DNA of 64,000 bases from Periplaneta americana (Eukaryota > Arthropoda > Insecta > Blattodea > Blattidae). The position numbers and the translations under genes are program-made. Within the stretch, counting starts at the first letter, position 1, and each line of letters begins with the position of its first letter. Under the pieces are notes generated by a model. That model did no database searches, was not told the origin of the DNA, and was given only the letters and a program-made list of their open reading frames with translations. The stretch is from positions 147,214,204-147,278,203 of the forward strand of contig NC_091126.1 of assembly GCF_040183065.1 (NCBI RefSeq), read 5' to 3'. Below, one piece after another: positions 23,843 through 35,839 of the stretch.

Positions 23843-24100
23843 CTTTGGTCAGCGGGAAAAGGCACATAAGTAAAAAAAAAAAATAATTTTTCAGGAGAGA
23901 CTTTCTTTTTTAATTTATTCTTAACTGAATATAAGTATAATAATGAAATTCATGTATGTTGGTTAAAGTAAGACCCTTTTCAATTTAAAGTACAAGAAAC
24001 TTTATTATTTAAAAAATTAGAAAAAATATAGATTTATGTTATTAGGTAAAACAGAAAAATCGACTTTTTTTACTTATGTGCCTTTTTCCGCCGACCAAAG
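23843..24100. mobile_element. 258-bp MITE
   Basis: The left end CTTTGGTCAGCGGGAAAAGG continues into CACATAAGTAAAAAAA. The right end is its inverse with a few differences (CTTTGGTCGGCGGAAAAAGG). AAAT flanks both ends. Non-coding. Confidence 0.75.
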
Positions 24101-24180
24101 AAATGATAGGCCTACTCCTTAAGTCCTTCACTATGTTAGACAATCCATGTCCCGCCAATATAATCTTTGTGTACAGCTCA

Positions 24181-24262
24181 ATGGAGGTATACTTGAACAT
24201 CTTTTGCAGTGATTTTGGTGTGTAAATGTTTTTCAACATCTTTTGCAGTGATTTTGATGTGT
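24181..24262. repeat. Short tandem duplication, ~40-bp unit x2
   Basis: The block CATCTTTTGCAGTGATTTTG plus TGTGTAA occurs twice in succession, differing by a few bases. Confidence 0.7.
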
Positions 24263-24601
24263 AATGTAGTAATGTACGTACTGTAACTAAACTCTGCTTA
24301 ATTATCAGAAGGTTAATGAAGTGCTGCACTTATACAGTGTTATGATTACGATATGGCAAATGAGACTTAACAGCCAATTTATCTTACTATTCCAGCATTT
24401 TCCTCTAGAGCAGTCCCATGCAGAATCGTCTTTATTGGCAAAGAGCAACCCTAGTGGCAGCAAGCACATCCCACTGGCAGATGATTATGACATCATGCCA
24501 CTTGGTTGCGGGTTCATACAGAGTCTTGGAACATAACATCAGTATACCTTACAACGATGTCTCAGCCAAGTACAAGCAGTAATAAACAGAGGGCTTCGAT
24601 T

Positions 24602-24745
24602 TGTCATTCAAAGATGAATGGGAAGATTTCTTATTCATAGAAGTGGATGGTGTTGCAAAATGTTTAGTGTGTCATAAGACTCTCCTTTACGATCTTGATA
24701 ATGAATATAATGATCTAGCTTATCACTGTGAAGTACTTTGAACAG
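24602..24745 (+). pseudogene. Degenerate zinc-finger N-terminus of a hAT-like transposase
   Basis: The plus-strand frame reads FKDEWEDFLFIEVDGVAKCL then VCHKTLLYDLDNEYND and AYHC, before a TGA. The W-x-FLF-EVDGVAKCLVCHKT pattern with a later H-C pair resembles the N-terminal finger of hAT-derived GTF2IRD2/EPM2AIP1-like proteins. Stops occur on both sides. Confidence 0.4.
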
Positions 24746-25299
24746 CAGTTTGCAAGGCCAAGATATTAATATAATAGCCAGAAATAAACTCGGAGGATAT
24801 TTAAGGAAACTAGATTTCTAATCAACATCACTTGACATAGAGAAATTTGATCCATTTCAATGTATTAAAAAATTGACAGAAATTTAGCTACATGCCATAC
24901 CATGTGTTACTGCAAGCACTGTTTCTTTTCGCGGGCATGCAATTAAATTTGCACAATTTCATATAACAATTTGGTAGCATTTTTTGGAAGAAACTCAATA
25001 GAATGCTATTACCATTCTGGTACCCTATATCTAGGTGTGATTTTAAAGACGAATTCACGTCAAAAGACATTGTGCGATTAAACAACAATCAGTGATCCGA
25101 TTCCTTGTAGTAGACGGGATGAAATCTGCACAGACATCTACTCAATAATGCAAACAAAAGTTATCAATTTTATGAGCCGTGCAAATTTTAATGATATAAC
25201 TGGGTTCACATTTTTAAAAACACACATTTATATTGTATTCAGAAACATGAATATAAAATTTAAAAAAAATGTTTCAGAGGTTATACAGTGAAAAATAAC

Positions 25300-25545
25300 T
25301 GAAGCGTCGGCTGGAACAACGTTATAAGTTACATTTGGTAAAATTTACAGGAGCTGCAAAAATGTGTACACGTACGTTGTTCTTATAGGGTAGCAAACTT
25401 CTGAGTGGAAAATTTCACGTACTGCAATGATGGACGGTTGCAAGCCAAAGAGTATAGCAAGGTAACATGACATACAATATTATTACATGGAAACACGCCA
25501 AATGAAAATTTTGTAACTTAAAACGTTGTTCCAGCCGACGCTTCA
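25300..25545. mobile_element. 246-bp MITE
   Basis: Ends TGAAGCGTCGGCTGGAACAA and its inverse on the right. The match extends through CGTT(A/T)TAAGTTACA for about 33 bases. No ORF. Confidence 0.75.
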
Positions 25546-25859
25546 ATTAATGATTAATGCCTTTTTTTTTTTTTTTAAGTAGCTTCTACAATCTGAACTA
25601 TGTTCGATACACACACTGTTATTATCCATTTTTAAGGATATTTCTTGCTTTTATTTTGATTGCAGTAATAGATTGGAAACTTATTTTTCATAAATGCGCT
25701 ATGTAATCAAACAAATTTTTCACAGTGTAAAATACACTAAAGTAAATATTATGTAACTGATTACTACTATTATTATTACTTGTAGGCATATGTCACTTCT
25801 GGCAGTGTGGAAGAAAAAGTCTCATGGCTTTAACTCTGCCAAAATAAATATGTAAATAA

Positions 25860-25960
25860 ATACATGAAATGCATGAGTGAATGAATGAATAAATGAAAAT
25901 ATGAATGAATGAATGAATAATGAAAGACTAAATAAATATATAGATAAATAAATAAATCAA
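25860..25960. repeat. (AATG)n/(AATA)n-like microsatellite
   Basis: Repeated TGAATGAATGAATAAATG and AATAAATAAATAA tetranucleotide runs. Confidence 0.75.
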
Positions 25961-26251
25961 ATTGCCACTTTAAGTAGAGGATCACAACAATATGAATAAT
26001 ACTTTAATAAAATTACACATAAATGAAATGTACATTAAAATCAAATAGATTATTCTTATGTTCTGTGTTGTCAGTGCTGCCTTGATTCGATCTAATTGTA
26101 CGGCATTTTGTTCACCTCTGATTTCAGCATAGTCCTTACTATGATACAACTTATGTCTTTCAAGATTGAATCACTTTAACTGGTTCACAGTGTTCGAAAA
26201 TGCAAATCCCAGTAAAATCGAAAATGGTAGAAATTGGTATAAGCTCATAAT

Positions 26252-27427
26252 TAGAGACGAGAATTCCATGCAAATGCATGTTTCTATAGGAACATAAGAC
26301 ATAACTCAAACTCTGTACTTATCCATTTCATTAATTTCTGGTTCCAAATATGTGTACTTTTTCTGTGCATATTTGAATGTTTTGGCCTTTTTGGGGATAA
26401 AAACATGAATAATGCATATTTAAGCAATTTTTAGATTAATAATACATATAATACACATTATATTCAGTTTAAATGCATGTTTTAATGGTTTTGAGTGGAC
26501 ACCTCAGTTTCTCGATTTTTATGTCCCTTATTTTAGCTCCAGGATCAGTATTGAAGAAGGAAAAGAAAAAAAAACTAAATAACACAAAAATGAAATAAAA
26601 TGTTAAGTTTTCACAATAAGATGTTAAGAGGACCTTTCCCTGGACGAAAGTTCACTTTTACAACATTTTACAGACGACCCTCTATAGACTGCACGTTATA
26701 AATGGATTTATTATGTTGAATACTTTGAGAATAGTAGAGAGGATATACAGAGGCATCAAGGAAACTGCCGACAAATAATTTAGGTCAAAAGCACCCTCTT
26801 TCAGGGAGGTTGTAAATTCTCTCCCTTTTGCAGTACTAGTAGCAATTTACGATGTCCGTTTTAAAATCCTATCTAGGTAACAGTAAGGTCTATTATAATT
26901 TCAGATAAAATGTACTAAAAAATTAAGTCGACCAGCATGTCGCATCTGTTTCACATATTGCAAGAATGCAAAAAAGGAAAGAATCTGCAAAGGATTTCAT
27001 AGATCCCTCAGTTATGCCCCTGGGGAACTGGGTGTAATGGCGGAAAACAAATTGGACAGGGTCATAAATGCGAACCCAGACTACGGATTCTTTTGTTGAG
27101 TGAAAAAGGTTATTTGTGGCGAAAACTTGAATGAAGAATTTGACCTGACACTGTCACATATATGTTCATTCAAGTTTACGCTCATATCTTCTTGCGATGT
27201 AGAGAGGTCATTCTCTGTGTACAAAAACATATTGACTGACAAGCGCAGGAACCTCACCAAAACCAATTTAGAAATGTTTTTAGGTTGTTAACTGTGCAAA
27301 AAAAGTAAAGTGAAATAAGACACTTGAAATAAAAATGAAAGTGCATATTTTAATGTATTTTTCGTTTGATAGTGCATGAATGCATGCATATTTTGGGATT
27401 TTACATTGCATAAAATTCTCGTCTCTA
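26252..27427 (+). mobile_element. 1176-bp hAT element with perfect 8-bp TSD
   Basis: Inverted ends TAGAGACGAGAATT(C/T)(C/T)ATG. The target duplication CTCATAAT is exact at 26244-26251 and 27428-27435. Plus-strand remnants of the C-terminal dimerisation region of a hAT transposase lie near the right end. Internally deleted and degraded. Confidence 0.9.
27100..27291 (+). pseudogene. hAT transposase C-terminal dimerisation remnant
   Basis: A 63-codon frame containing ISSCDVERSFSVYKNILTDK then RRNLTKTNLEMFLGC. The S-x-VERSFS-x-YK-x-IL-D-RR--LT--NLE signature is the hAT C-terminal dimerisation motif. The upstream catalytic part within the element is broken by stops. Confidence 0.75.
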
Positions 27428-27500
27428 CTCATAATATTGCAGATATACAGTATTAATAATTTTGGTGGGGCATGTTTTAGTATCTGTTAGCAGTAAGTGG

Positions 27501-27990
27501 CTAAAATTTCAATTCAACATATACTATAAGAAAACGATAATTATACTCATAACCATTAGACCTACAAGACGAGAAATCTAAATATGGAAACCTATTTTCC
27601 AATTCCCTTTGCTTCTTAGACCAACCTTTGGCAACTTGTTGAAGTCCCTGTGCTAGACAGGTGAAATGGATTATATTAGGATAGAATATCTTTAATGCAG
27701 TAGTCGCTTTCAACATATACGCTGCAGCATCAGAGCATAATACAAGCATCTCTTCCTCTTGAATGGCCTCGGGTCATAGCATTTACAAATCATGCAATGG
27801 TTTCCTCTGGGTCAAGTTTTCTAAAGATGAGATTGGCAATATAGCATCCAATCACAAGCATTATTCCATAGACGGTTATCCAAATATCGAAACTGCCTAT
27901 CTTGGCAAGCACGTCTTTTAAGCTCTAGTGATAACAAAAATCGAGATAGTTCTTTCATGGTATCAAATCGTCAGGAACTTGTTGATCACA
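27501..27990 (-). pseudogene. hAT transposase central-region remnant
   Basis: Minus-strand frame with CSDAAAYMLKATTALKIFYP then NIIHFTCLAQGLQQVAKGW, matching the (T/S)DAAPYM-KA---L---YP-(L/I)IHVTCLAHGLHRV block of hAT transposases in the catalytic region. Upstream (27760-27990) more of the same protein can be read with interruptions. It lies just outside, and opposite in orientation to, the hAT element ending at 27427. Confidence 0.6.
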
Positions 27991-28155
27991 GTTCTTTTCT
28001 AGGAATGAGTGATACTCAGGAACCGACCGACGTTTCTTCTGAAACTTCATATTTCAAGCTTACTTGGTGAGCATACTCATTTAAAGTGTTGATGTAATAA
28101 TCAGAAGAAACCTGGATTGGATCTCTGCACTGCCAATGGGTAAGTAAAAAAAAAA

Positions 28156-28156
<1 letters not shown>

Positions 28157-28200
<44 letters not shown>
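28157..28200. repeat. (AAT)n microsatellite
   Basis: About 14 AAT units after an A-rich run. Confidence 0.95.
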
Positions 28201-28201
<1 letters not shown>

Positions 28202-28850
28202 TTTATACAACAGAATTGCAGCAAAAATTTGCCTATCGGTATTATAATTTCCAGCAGTACATACATACCGGTAGTTTTCATGAGCCTAAAAAGCCAAGAT
28301 TAAGAGGTTAGGTACAGCTTACAGCAGTAAAATTTTGGAAATATTCAACTTTTTTTTTTCCTCCATTACGGTATCTTGTACAATAAATACATGAAATATG
28401 AACACGATAAAAGATTTTTATGAATGAACACATTCAAGGGAACAAATGACAAAATCAGTCCAAAAGAACTGAGATTATTTCGAAAAATATGTCTTCCTTC
28501 GGTGCCCATATAAGCCCTTGTATGATAGATTATATTTGATATACAGCAATGTCAAATGACATGAACTTTCTCTGGCTAATTAAATTTGTTTCCTTTTAAT
28601 TTAAGAAACTTATAAGCAACACTTGTTTCATTCATTTTGACCTCCAACAATTTCTACTATGAGTTAATGTGTATATCCATACAGAGATGTAAACATAAGC
28701 AGAACCCATCTGTCACAATCAGATACAATATTACCATTTGTGATTTTTTTTTGTCGAATGCTGAACTATATTCATCTTCAAAATGTGTGAATTGAAAGAG
28801 ATCACCACTCTCTTCAGACAACATACAAGTTCCGTCACACATTCAATCAT

Positions 28851-29125
28851 ACACCTCTGATTGAGATTCTGGCTGATATCTACATCTATTATCAGGCAGT
28901 ACATCTCACTTGACGGTATGTATCAGAGTAAGAACAAGTTTTTGTATGCAGCTGAAGTCTGATTAGTGTAATATGTAGCTAATCGGCAATGTATGCAATG
29001 GAGGGGGAAGGTAACTGGCCACCCTGCCCCATTATCTCCTGATCTAGTTGTCTCAAAAGTGGTGTCTTGTTGGTATCACTTGTGAGGTTCTGACATGTCT
29101 TCGGACAGTTGACTGAACAACAACA
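28851..29125 (+). mobile_element. ~275-bp SINE-like repeat with TSD (copy 1)
   Basis: From ACACCTCTGATTGAG to a CAACAACA tail. Target duplication ATTCAATCAT / ATTCAATCCT at 28841-28850 and 29126-29135. A second copy at 58473-58728 shows the same ends (TAATATGTAGCTA, CCCCATTATCTCCTG, CTTCGGACAGTTGACT). No tRNA-like boxes were recognised. Confidence 0.8.
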
Positions 29126-29421
29126 ATTCAATCCTACTGCACATAGAGTGAGCTTCAATGTTGTTTGAAAATTCTGAATGTATCCAACACTTTCTTTGTA
29201 GGAACATGTGTGATTGTGACTAGTTCAACATGGTGAATGAATGATGCACAGTTCTTGACGTAAGCTTTCCTTTATTCCATACTTCACTGTACACAGTGCT
29301 TTCATCATCACTCCTTTATCATGTTATGTAAAAAGAAATGTCAACTCAACGTGAAATCACATCTCTGCTAAATGTCATATTGATAATTTTATATCTAGCT
29401 TCAGCAGAGAACTAGTTTCTC

Positions 29422-29651
29422 GTTGGCCTGGGTGGCGCAGGCAGTATAGCACTGGCCTTCTGTGCCCGAGGTTGTGGGTTCAGTCCCGGCCCAGATTGAT
29501 GGCATTTAAGTGTGCTTAAATGCTACAGGCTCATGTCAGTAGATTTATTGGCATGTAAAGGAACTCCTGTGGGATAAAATTCCGGCACACCGGTGATGCT
29601 GATATAACCTCGGCAGTTGCGAGCGTTGTTAAATAAAACATAACATTTTTT
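29422..29651 (+). mobile_element. tRNA-headed SINE (family B) with 12-bp TSD
   Basis: Head GGCCTGGGTGGCGCAGGCAG, box B GGGTTCAGTCCCGG, body TAAAATTCCGGCACACCGG, tail GCGAGCGTTGTTAAATAAAA. The duplication AACTAGTTTCTC is perfect at 29410-29421 and 29652-29663. An apparently complete, fairly young insertion. Confidence 0.9.
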
Positions 29652-30639
29652 AACTAGTTTCTCCAATCATCAAATAGCCTGTGATTGAACATGTAAACAG
29701 CTAAATTATCCTGCTGCATATAGAGATGATTACAGTGAAATCTCCACACAACAAAAACCGATATAATGATAAACCCTGTAGCAATGACAAATTTGACTGG
29801 CTCTGGTGTATTTCCTATATTTTCAGTAAGTTTTATCCATCATTACTATGATTATTATGTTTTTGGAGAAACTTCGATGTAATGCTAAAGCATTATAATA
29901 GTATTTTTAATTTACTCGGTTTTCATGTTCAATATTTCATTTGTCACTTCGTATCGCACTCTTAAAGATGTTTTCAGTCATTTTTCCTACCCTCTTTCAT
30001 ACTTTTCTTAGTGAAGCTTAGCATTCTATGCAAGGAGTGTTACAATAAAACTCTATCCTTAACAGAATTTACGTTTATGGTTCCTACCACTGTCTTCCTG
30101 ACCACCTGGCACCTGGCACCTTTCACATGTGAACTTGTTAATGATGGCTGACATAACCCGAAAATAAATGTCTGGAAGTTAAATTATTTGCATTTTAGTG
30201 ATTTACATAAAGGATTGAAGCAGACTGTAATGGCTAAAAGGTATGAGTTTGTGCAGTCAACACTCGAAATATTCAAAAAGAAACGCAAGAAAATAGAGTG
30301 TTGCAAGTGGTAAAATTAAACCTAAACATAATGGCCATTCCATGCCAAGCGACCCAAGTACTTGAATTTTTCAAAAATAAATTTAAGCATTGCGTCATAT
30401 ATCAATTTAAAGCTAAAATATTGGAGAATCTGAAGTACAAGTTTATTTTAAGAAATTATGCTGCTCATTTATGTAAAATTCTTTTAAAATTGAAATATAT
30501 GTACAAAGGAAATGTCGCAAGATTCTAGTGTAAAGTTGACTCCACTATTTATGATGACCTTGACATCAGCTGCTTAACCTTATGTACCAATAAGGACATT
30601 ACACTTGATTAAGTTAATTAATTTTTTTTTTCTTTTAAA

Positions 30640-30830
30640 GGAGCAAAATCATTTCAACTGCAGTCAACTGAAATCCCATCAGATTCCATGTGTACCTCCC
30701 CATCCTTTACCACAGGCTCAATTGAGTGTAGTGGCGGGACATGAACCTGTGATCTTAGGCATGATATGCTGGCCGGACATATTTTGTATGCTCTAAACCA
30801 CTCAGCTAACGAATCCAACACGAATTTACC
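30640..30830 (-). mobile_element. tRNA-headed SINE-like repeat
   Basis: On the minus strand GTTAGCTGAGTGGTTTAGAG (box A region) precedes AGGTTCATGTCCCGCC (box B), then the body runs towards 30640. Resembles the tRNA-derived heads of other SINEs here but with a different body. Confidence 0.6.
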
Positions 30831-31430
30831 CGATTATGCAGGTATACGAACCCCTGGTTAAGAGTTATAAATTTGCGTGCAATAATGGTATACGTCTTCC
30901 CGCTTCCAAAAGTTAATGGTGATTGTTTGCAAGAAGCCACATCTGTATTCTATTTGTTGCAGCATTTCTGAATTTATAAGGCGAGTTCTTGCTTGCAAAA
31001 TAATTAAAAAACTAACTAGTAATAGTCTGTCACACCCGAATGCAAAAATATATATAAATTTAATTTATTCTTTCACCTTTAGCAACAATGTTTTCAAAGT
31101 TTGTAAAAGTAAGGATGAAGTCAATACACTGAAGTTTATATAACAACTTTTTATGCTAAAATGGCTATATATTGCCTAAATGTGCGTTCTGAGTGTGATA
31201 GTTCACATTACTGAATTTAGGTCAATGCAGTAAATGTGTACAATAGCTATATTATATATATTTTATATTTATTTTCACAATGCTTAATATCACATTTCTT
31301 CATGCTGATCTCAATATATCAGGGGACTGCAACCTTTTTCTACATCCCATGGCAAAAGAGCCATGGATAGAGTAGGTGGAACAGTTAAAAGAGCTGTTTG
31401 GAGAAGTATGACATCTAGGAAAGTGCACTA

Positions 31431-32264
31431 AAATCCCTCATATCCGGCAATATCAAAACAACGGCACTTTTGGCTGGGGAAAAAAAAAATAGTCATACAT
31501 GCGAAAGGGAAGTCGGACGAAGATGTGAGTGGTTTTCACGAATCGCACATGCCGCATATCGTGTTTACTCTTTACATTGTTCAAGCATGAAAACATAGAC
31601 AAAAAACCAGTTATGTCCCTGGAATATATTGGGTAGCATCGGTAAGCTGTCACTTGAACCTTGCAAACAATGTGCAGAGCTGATATCTTTAAATTTACCA
31701 CTTGAACTTGCCTGTTTCGAAGGGGTGTTGGATGAGTCTAAATAGGAATGTGTGAAATTCTCTGTTCCTACAGCACGCAAAAATTTCACTCAAGTGATAG
31801 GTAGTATCATGGCTATTACTGCTAAGTGCTACTGCTGCACAATGGATTCTGCAAAATGCAAGCAAAATATTCTTATGCTCAAATCATCGAGCGTTACTTC
31901 ATTTTCATATTTGCATGTTGGCTACACTGCTCTTCACGTCACATGACTCACATGACCGCCATTTAATATTGTCATAATGTTACGAAAACTTTTAGTATTT
32001 TTTACGCTATTATGTATTACTGTATTACAATAATTATGAACTGATTAATGTACATTACCGTATTCAATACTAAAAATAAACATTGTACGTATTTCAAAAC
32101 TTTATTTTAAATATCTATATGAAAATTACTAAATTTCAACATGGAAAAAAATATTTGTGCAGTACAGTGTCTTCACATAACCCATAAACGTATCTTCCAA
32201 TTATCCGGCAAAATCACTTATCCTGTACTGGCTTTGTCCCACAGTTGCCAGATATGAGGAATTC
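31431..32264. mobile_element. Tigger/pogo-like element remnant, ~834 bp
   Basis: Left end TCCCTCATATCCGGCAA and inverse right end TTCCTCATATCTGGCAA, flanked by TA at 31429-31430 and 32265-32266. An internal CCGGATAAT block near the right end. CTCAT-TCCGGCA termini are typical of Tigger/pogo elements. No intact transposase. Confidence 0.5.
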
Positions 32265-32361
32265 TACTGTGGTTGTGAATAGTGTTAGTGATATTTTTCA
32301 GTGCATGAAAAGTATGGTGAATGGTATGCGCATTCTTTTTGTGTCTGCTCAGGAAGTAATC

Positions 32362-32476
32362 TTCTCGCCTGTAACTTCATCATTCTTAGCTCCAAATATT
32401 TTCCTAAATACCTTATTCTCAAACACTCTTAGCCTCTGTTCCTCTCCCTCAAAGTGAGAGTCCTAGTTTCACAACC
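32362..32476 (-). mobile_element. Small fragment of the LINE seen at 21638-22250
   Basis: Matches about 21955-22070, sharing CTGTAACTTCATC, CCAAATATTTTCCTAA and CAAAGTGAGAGTCC. Both ends truncated. Confidence 0.8.
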
Positions 32477-32676
32477 TAAATGCACGTTGAGAGAATGTGC
32501 ATCTGATATGTGGGCTACTCAGACTTTGTTCCTTTACCACTTTGAAAGAAGGCATTCTAAATATGTCCATCACTTCACGCCAGTAACATGTTCAAACGGT
32601 TCTCTTGCAGTTTAATCAAGATAATGTACAAGAAACCCATTATAATATTAATGGAAATATGTCCACTTTTGTTTAG

Positions 32677-32925
32677 AAGGGAGACTTTGTACTCACATCT
32701 CTGAAAGTTGATAGAAAACAAAATATGAAATGGAAATCTTATGCTGAAATTATAGATTTTGTCTGTGAGACTAATCATGTTTTACTCAAATATTTTAAGC
32801 CGCCTGGAAAAACATGGATTTGGCCAAAAGATGAAGATGTTTCAAGTAAAAGCATTGATGTAATTATTTGCAAAGTGCAGACACCGAAACTTCAGAATAG
32901 CAGAGGTGAATATGTTTTCAAGTAG
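32677..32925 (+). pseudogene. C-terminal domain of an unidentified transposon protein
   Basis: Open frame reading GDFVLTSLKVDRKQNMKW, CETNHVLLKYFKPPGKTW, IWPKDEDVSSKSIDVIICK and an end GEYVFK then TAG. The pattern (VGDFVLV..., V-FL/KPxGK--FxWP--ED---V---DII-K) recurs at the C-terminus of proteins in several insect transposons, where its role is not well defined. The upstream part is missing or unreadable. It may belong to the same element as the TCACACCCA motif cluster downstream. Confidence 0.45.
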
Positions 32926-33566
32926 AAGCAGTTAAAACACTGCTAAAACTGTCTTTAAATGTAAATGCAGTGTTATGTTTAATAATAATTTAAGTTTAGA
33001 TAGTCCTATTTGTTTTAAATTATGTCTATGAGAAAAAAACTATGTCAGTTTGAGTCACACACAGAACATTTAAAAAAATTATTTTTGTTCAGTAAATGTG
33101 TGAAGAACCTTTGACTTTATATTTATTTTATTTCAGTAGCTACTAAAGAACATTAAAAAAATTATTACTTCTTTAATATGTAATAAACAGAACAGAAATT
33201 TATATTTCAATTTTAAAATCTGTACAGTTATGGGACATTATTGTCACACCCAGAACAGTAATGTCACATTTAATTTCTCAGCTCCTGTGTAACATAGCTA
33301 AATGAAACTTTACATACAGTCTCACTACCTTGCTATTGACAACTGGTAAAATTTACAAATTGTAACTTCTTAAGGTTATGGAAAAATGAAAAGATAATAA
33401 TGTCCTAATGTTTCAAAAGTGTCAAACCCAGAATTATGGAATGACTCATAAGAATTTAAAAACTGCGGCAGCAGAAGATACTGACATTGCTACCTCGAAA
33501 TGGTTTAATGTCTCTAGTATACCACTGGAACATCTGATTATGGTCGAAACAATAAGAAACACACGT

Positions 33567-33671
33567 GATGCTGAAAACCAAAGACAGCGTACAAACACAT
33601 TTGATGCTGAAAACCAAAGACAGCGTACAAACACATTTGATGCTGAAAACCAAAGACTGCGTACAAACAAT
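33567..33671 (+). repeat. 36-bp tandem repeat x3
   Basis: GATGCTGAAAACCAAAGACA plus GCGTACAAACACATTT, repeated three times with almost no divergence. The period is a multiple of three, so it encodes a 12-residue repeat (DAENQRQRTNTF) within an 88-codon plus-strand frame (33408-33674). Whether that frame is translated is unknown. Confidence 0.9.
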
Positions 33672-34325
33672 TAGTGATTAAAAGAATGACTAAATGTTGG
33701 ACGACTCTGCAGGTCAAGCAGGGTACCAGTAATCAAATGGTGAGTAAATATTACTTCATAGTAGGCCTATGTAATGTTGTTTTTTATTTCTATTATATTT
33801 TCTTTCAGAACATAATAATATCTTGATGAATAGAACTGAAGTTCTCACTGAAAGAAATGTGAATGAACACAGAGTATCTCTAACTTATTTCTCATCTCAA
33901 AAACCCTTCTCTGTTTATCCATAAAAATCAGTAAATAAAAAAATGGTTTATGTTTTTATTTTAGGTTTACAAGAACAATATCTTTGTTAAACTGCTTGGT
34001 TATATTCATACCTTTCTAAATAAATTCAAAATAATTTTCAAAATAACATTGATGCACTATTTTAACTACATAGCCAATTTCTTCGGGCCATTCCATGAAA
34101 AAGTGGACAATCTTAAAAGAAAATAATACACTATTATATAATTTCTACCAATTGATTCTGTAATAAAAAAGATTAAAAGAACTGAAAAAAAAAATATATA
34201 TATATATATCATTTACTTTTATTTTTATTGACTTTATACATAGTTGATGTTTATAGTCTGTGTATAATGGTTTTGTATTAGGAAAAGTAAAATTGGCACA
34301 CCTATCTAACTTTCTGTAAAAAAAA

Positions 34326-34505
34326 GGTAAAGGTATCCCCGTAACATGCCATGAGGGCACTTGGGGGGGCATGGAGGTAGAGCCCCATGCTTTCCATGAC
34401 CTCAGCACTAGAATGAGATGGTGTGGTCAGCACCACGCTCTGACCGCCTTTTACCCCCGGGAAAGACCCGGTACTCAATTTTGTAGGAGGCTGAATGAAC
34501 CTCTA
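34326..34505 (+). repeat. Interspersed repeat, 5' part
   Basis: AAAGGTAAAGGTATCCCCGT, ATGGAGGTAGAGCCCCATGC, GTCAGCACCACGCTCTGACC and a GGGAAAGACCCGGTACTC block. GC-rich compared with its surroundings and familiar as a dispersed repeat in cockroach/termite DNA (from memory, not searched). Truncated at the right. Confidence 0.55.
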
Positions 34506-35095
34506 ACTTTCTGTACAACCTCAAAATTGTCTAGTTTATATACATGTGCCGTTGTTCATAGTTTGAATTCATTACTTAAGCAATAACAAATTGTTGAGGT
34601 AAGTTTCTTTCCAATTATAGCACTTCATAAGTTAGTATGTATTGGTGTCACGCCCATAACGGAAAAAGTGATTAAGTTTATTACTAAACTAAAATTAATT
34701 AGTTTGTTAAATTGGCAGAAGTAAGGCTAGAAATGATTCATCATCCCCAAAATAATGCAATGTCAATTAAACTTTCAAATGTTTATCACATATTTTCTGT
34801 CACACTCATAACAAATAAGCTCAGGAAGAATTCAGTGTTGCTTGCTTGTGGTGCTATCCTCATGTGAATAGGCCTAGATTGGTCTAGCTACCTAGGCCCT
34901 TGAAATTACTTTACATTTTTTTAGACTTGTAGAAAAGGCTCAATTTAGGATCAGGGTGAATTTTTTTCCCTTTAAATTATAAATTGGTTTAGTCAATGTT
35001 ACTTTATGGAAAACAAACGGTCACAGAAATGGTTCAGTAATCTTTCTTTTAGTTCAGAACTGTTAACACTATAACTTATTAGATTAAAAAAAAAA

Positions 35096-35125
35096 AAAAA
35101 AAAATTTTCTTAAAAAAAAAAAAGC
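35096..35125. repeat. Poly-A / A-rich low complexity
   Basis: Two A runs separated by TTTTCTT, no gene. Confidence 0.7.
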
Positions 35126-35468
35126 ACTGAAACACGCATATGACATTTTATTAAATTCCTAATCTCCTGCCATCAAGTAATTAATAAACAAGTCCTATTT
35201 ATTGACACCAACTGACAAGTTCGATGATACAAATATCACCCAGTTCCCACTGACTATCTATTCCCAACACCACCAAATATTGTAACTCTAATATGGTTTG
35301 CAAAACATCCATTCCAAATCTCAAAGTTTTTTTTATCACATTAAGAGCATGACTTTTGTTTACTCACAACTGCTAATAGAAACATTCGATTTGTTGAAAG
35401 TAAATAAGTGTAAAACAAGTCACGTTCTATGGACTCTTTTACTCTTCTACTGGTACAAATTGGTGCTC

Positions 35469-35645
35469 TTAAGGCCACAGAGAACGCCATGATGCATTAC
35501 CATGACAGTCAAGTTGAATATATAATTAAGACCACAGAGAACTTCGCAACACACAACCATTATAGTCTTCAAGTTGGATACGTCATTAAGACCACAGAGA
35601 ACTTAGTAATGCAGTGGCACATTAGCCTTCAAGTTGGATACAGAA
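35469..35645. repeat. 57-60 bp tandem repeat x3
   Basis: The core AAGACCACAGAGAACTT...CTTCAAGTTGGATA occurs three times in a row. The first copy is the most diverged and shorter. Confidence 0.8.
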
Positions 35646-35839
35646 GAAATGTATTAAGTCACTCAACATGGGCAATGTCAAAATGAATGTATGTACGTAT
35701 GTATGTTTCGAGTTCTTTTAATGAGTAAACTTTGGTAAATAAACCTGTAATACTAATAACTGATTAAAACCATTATAACATTAATTATAAATTATTCAGC
35801 TGAACAATAGCAGCTACAATTGTTCTGACATTCACCTCG

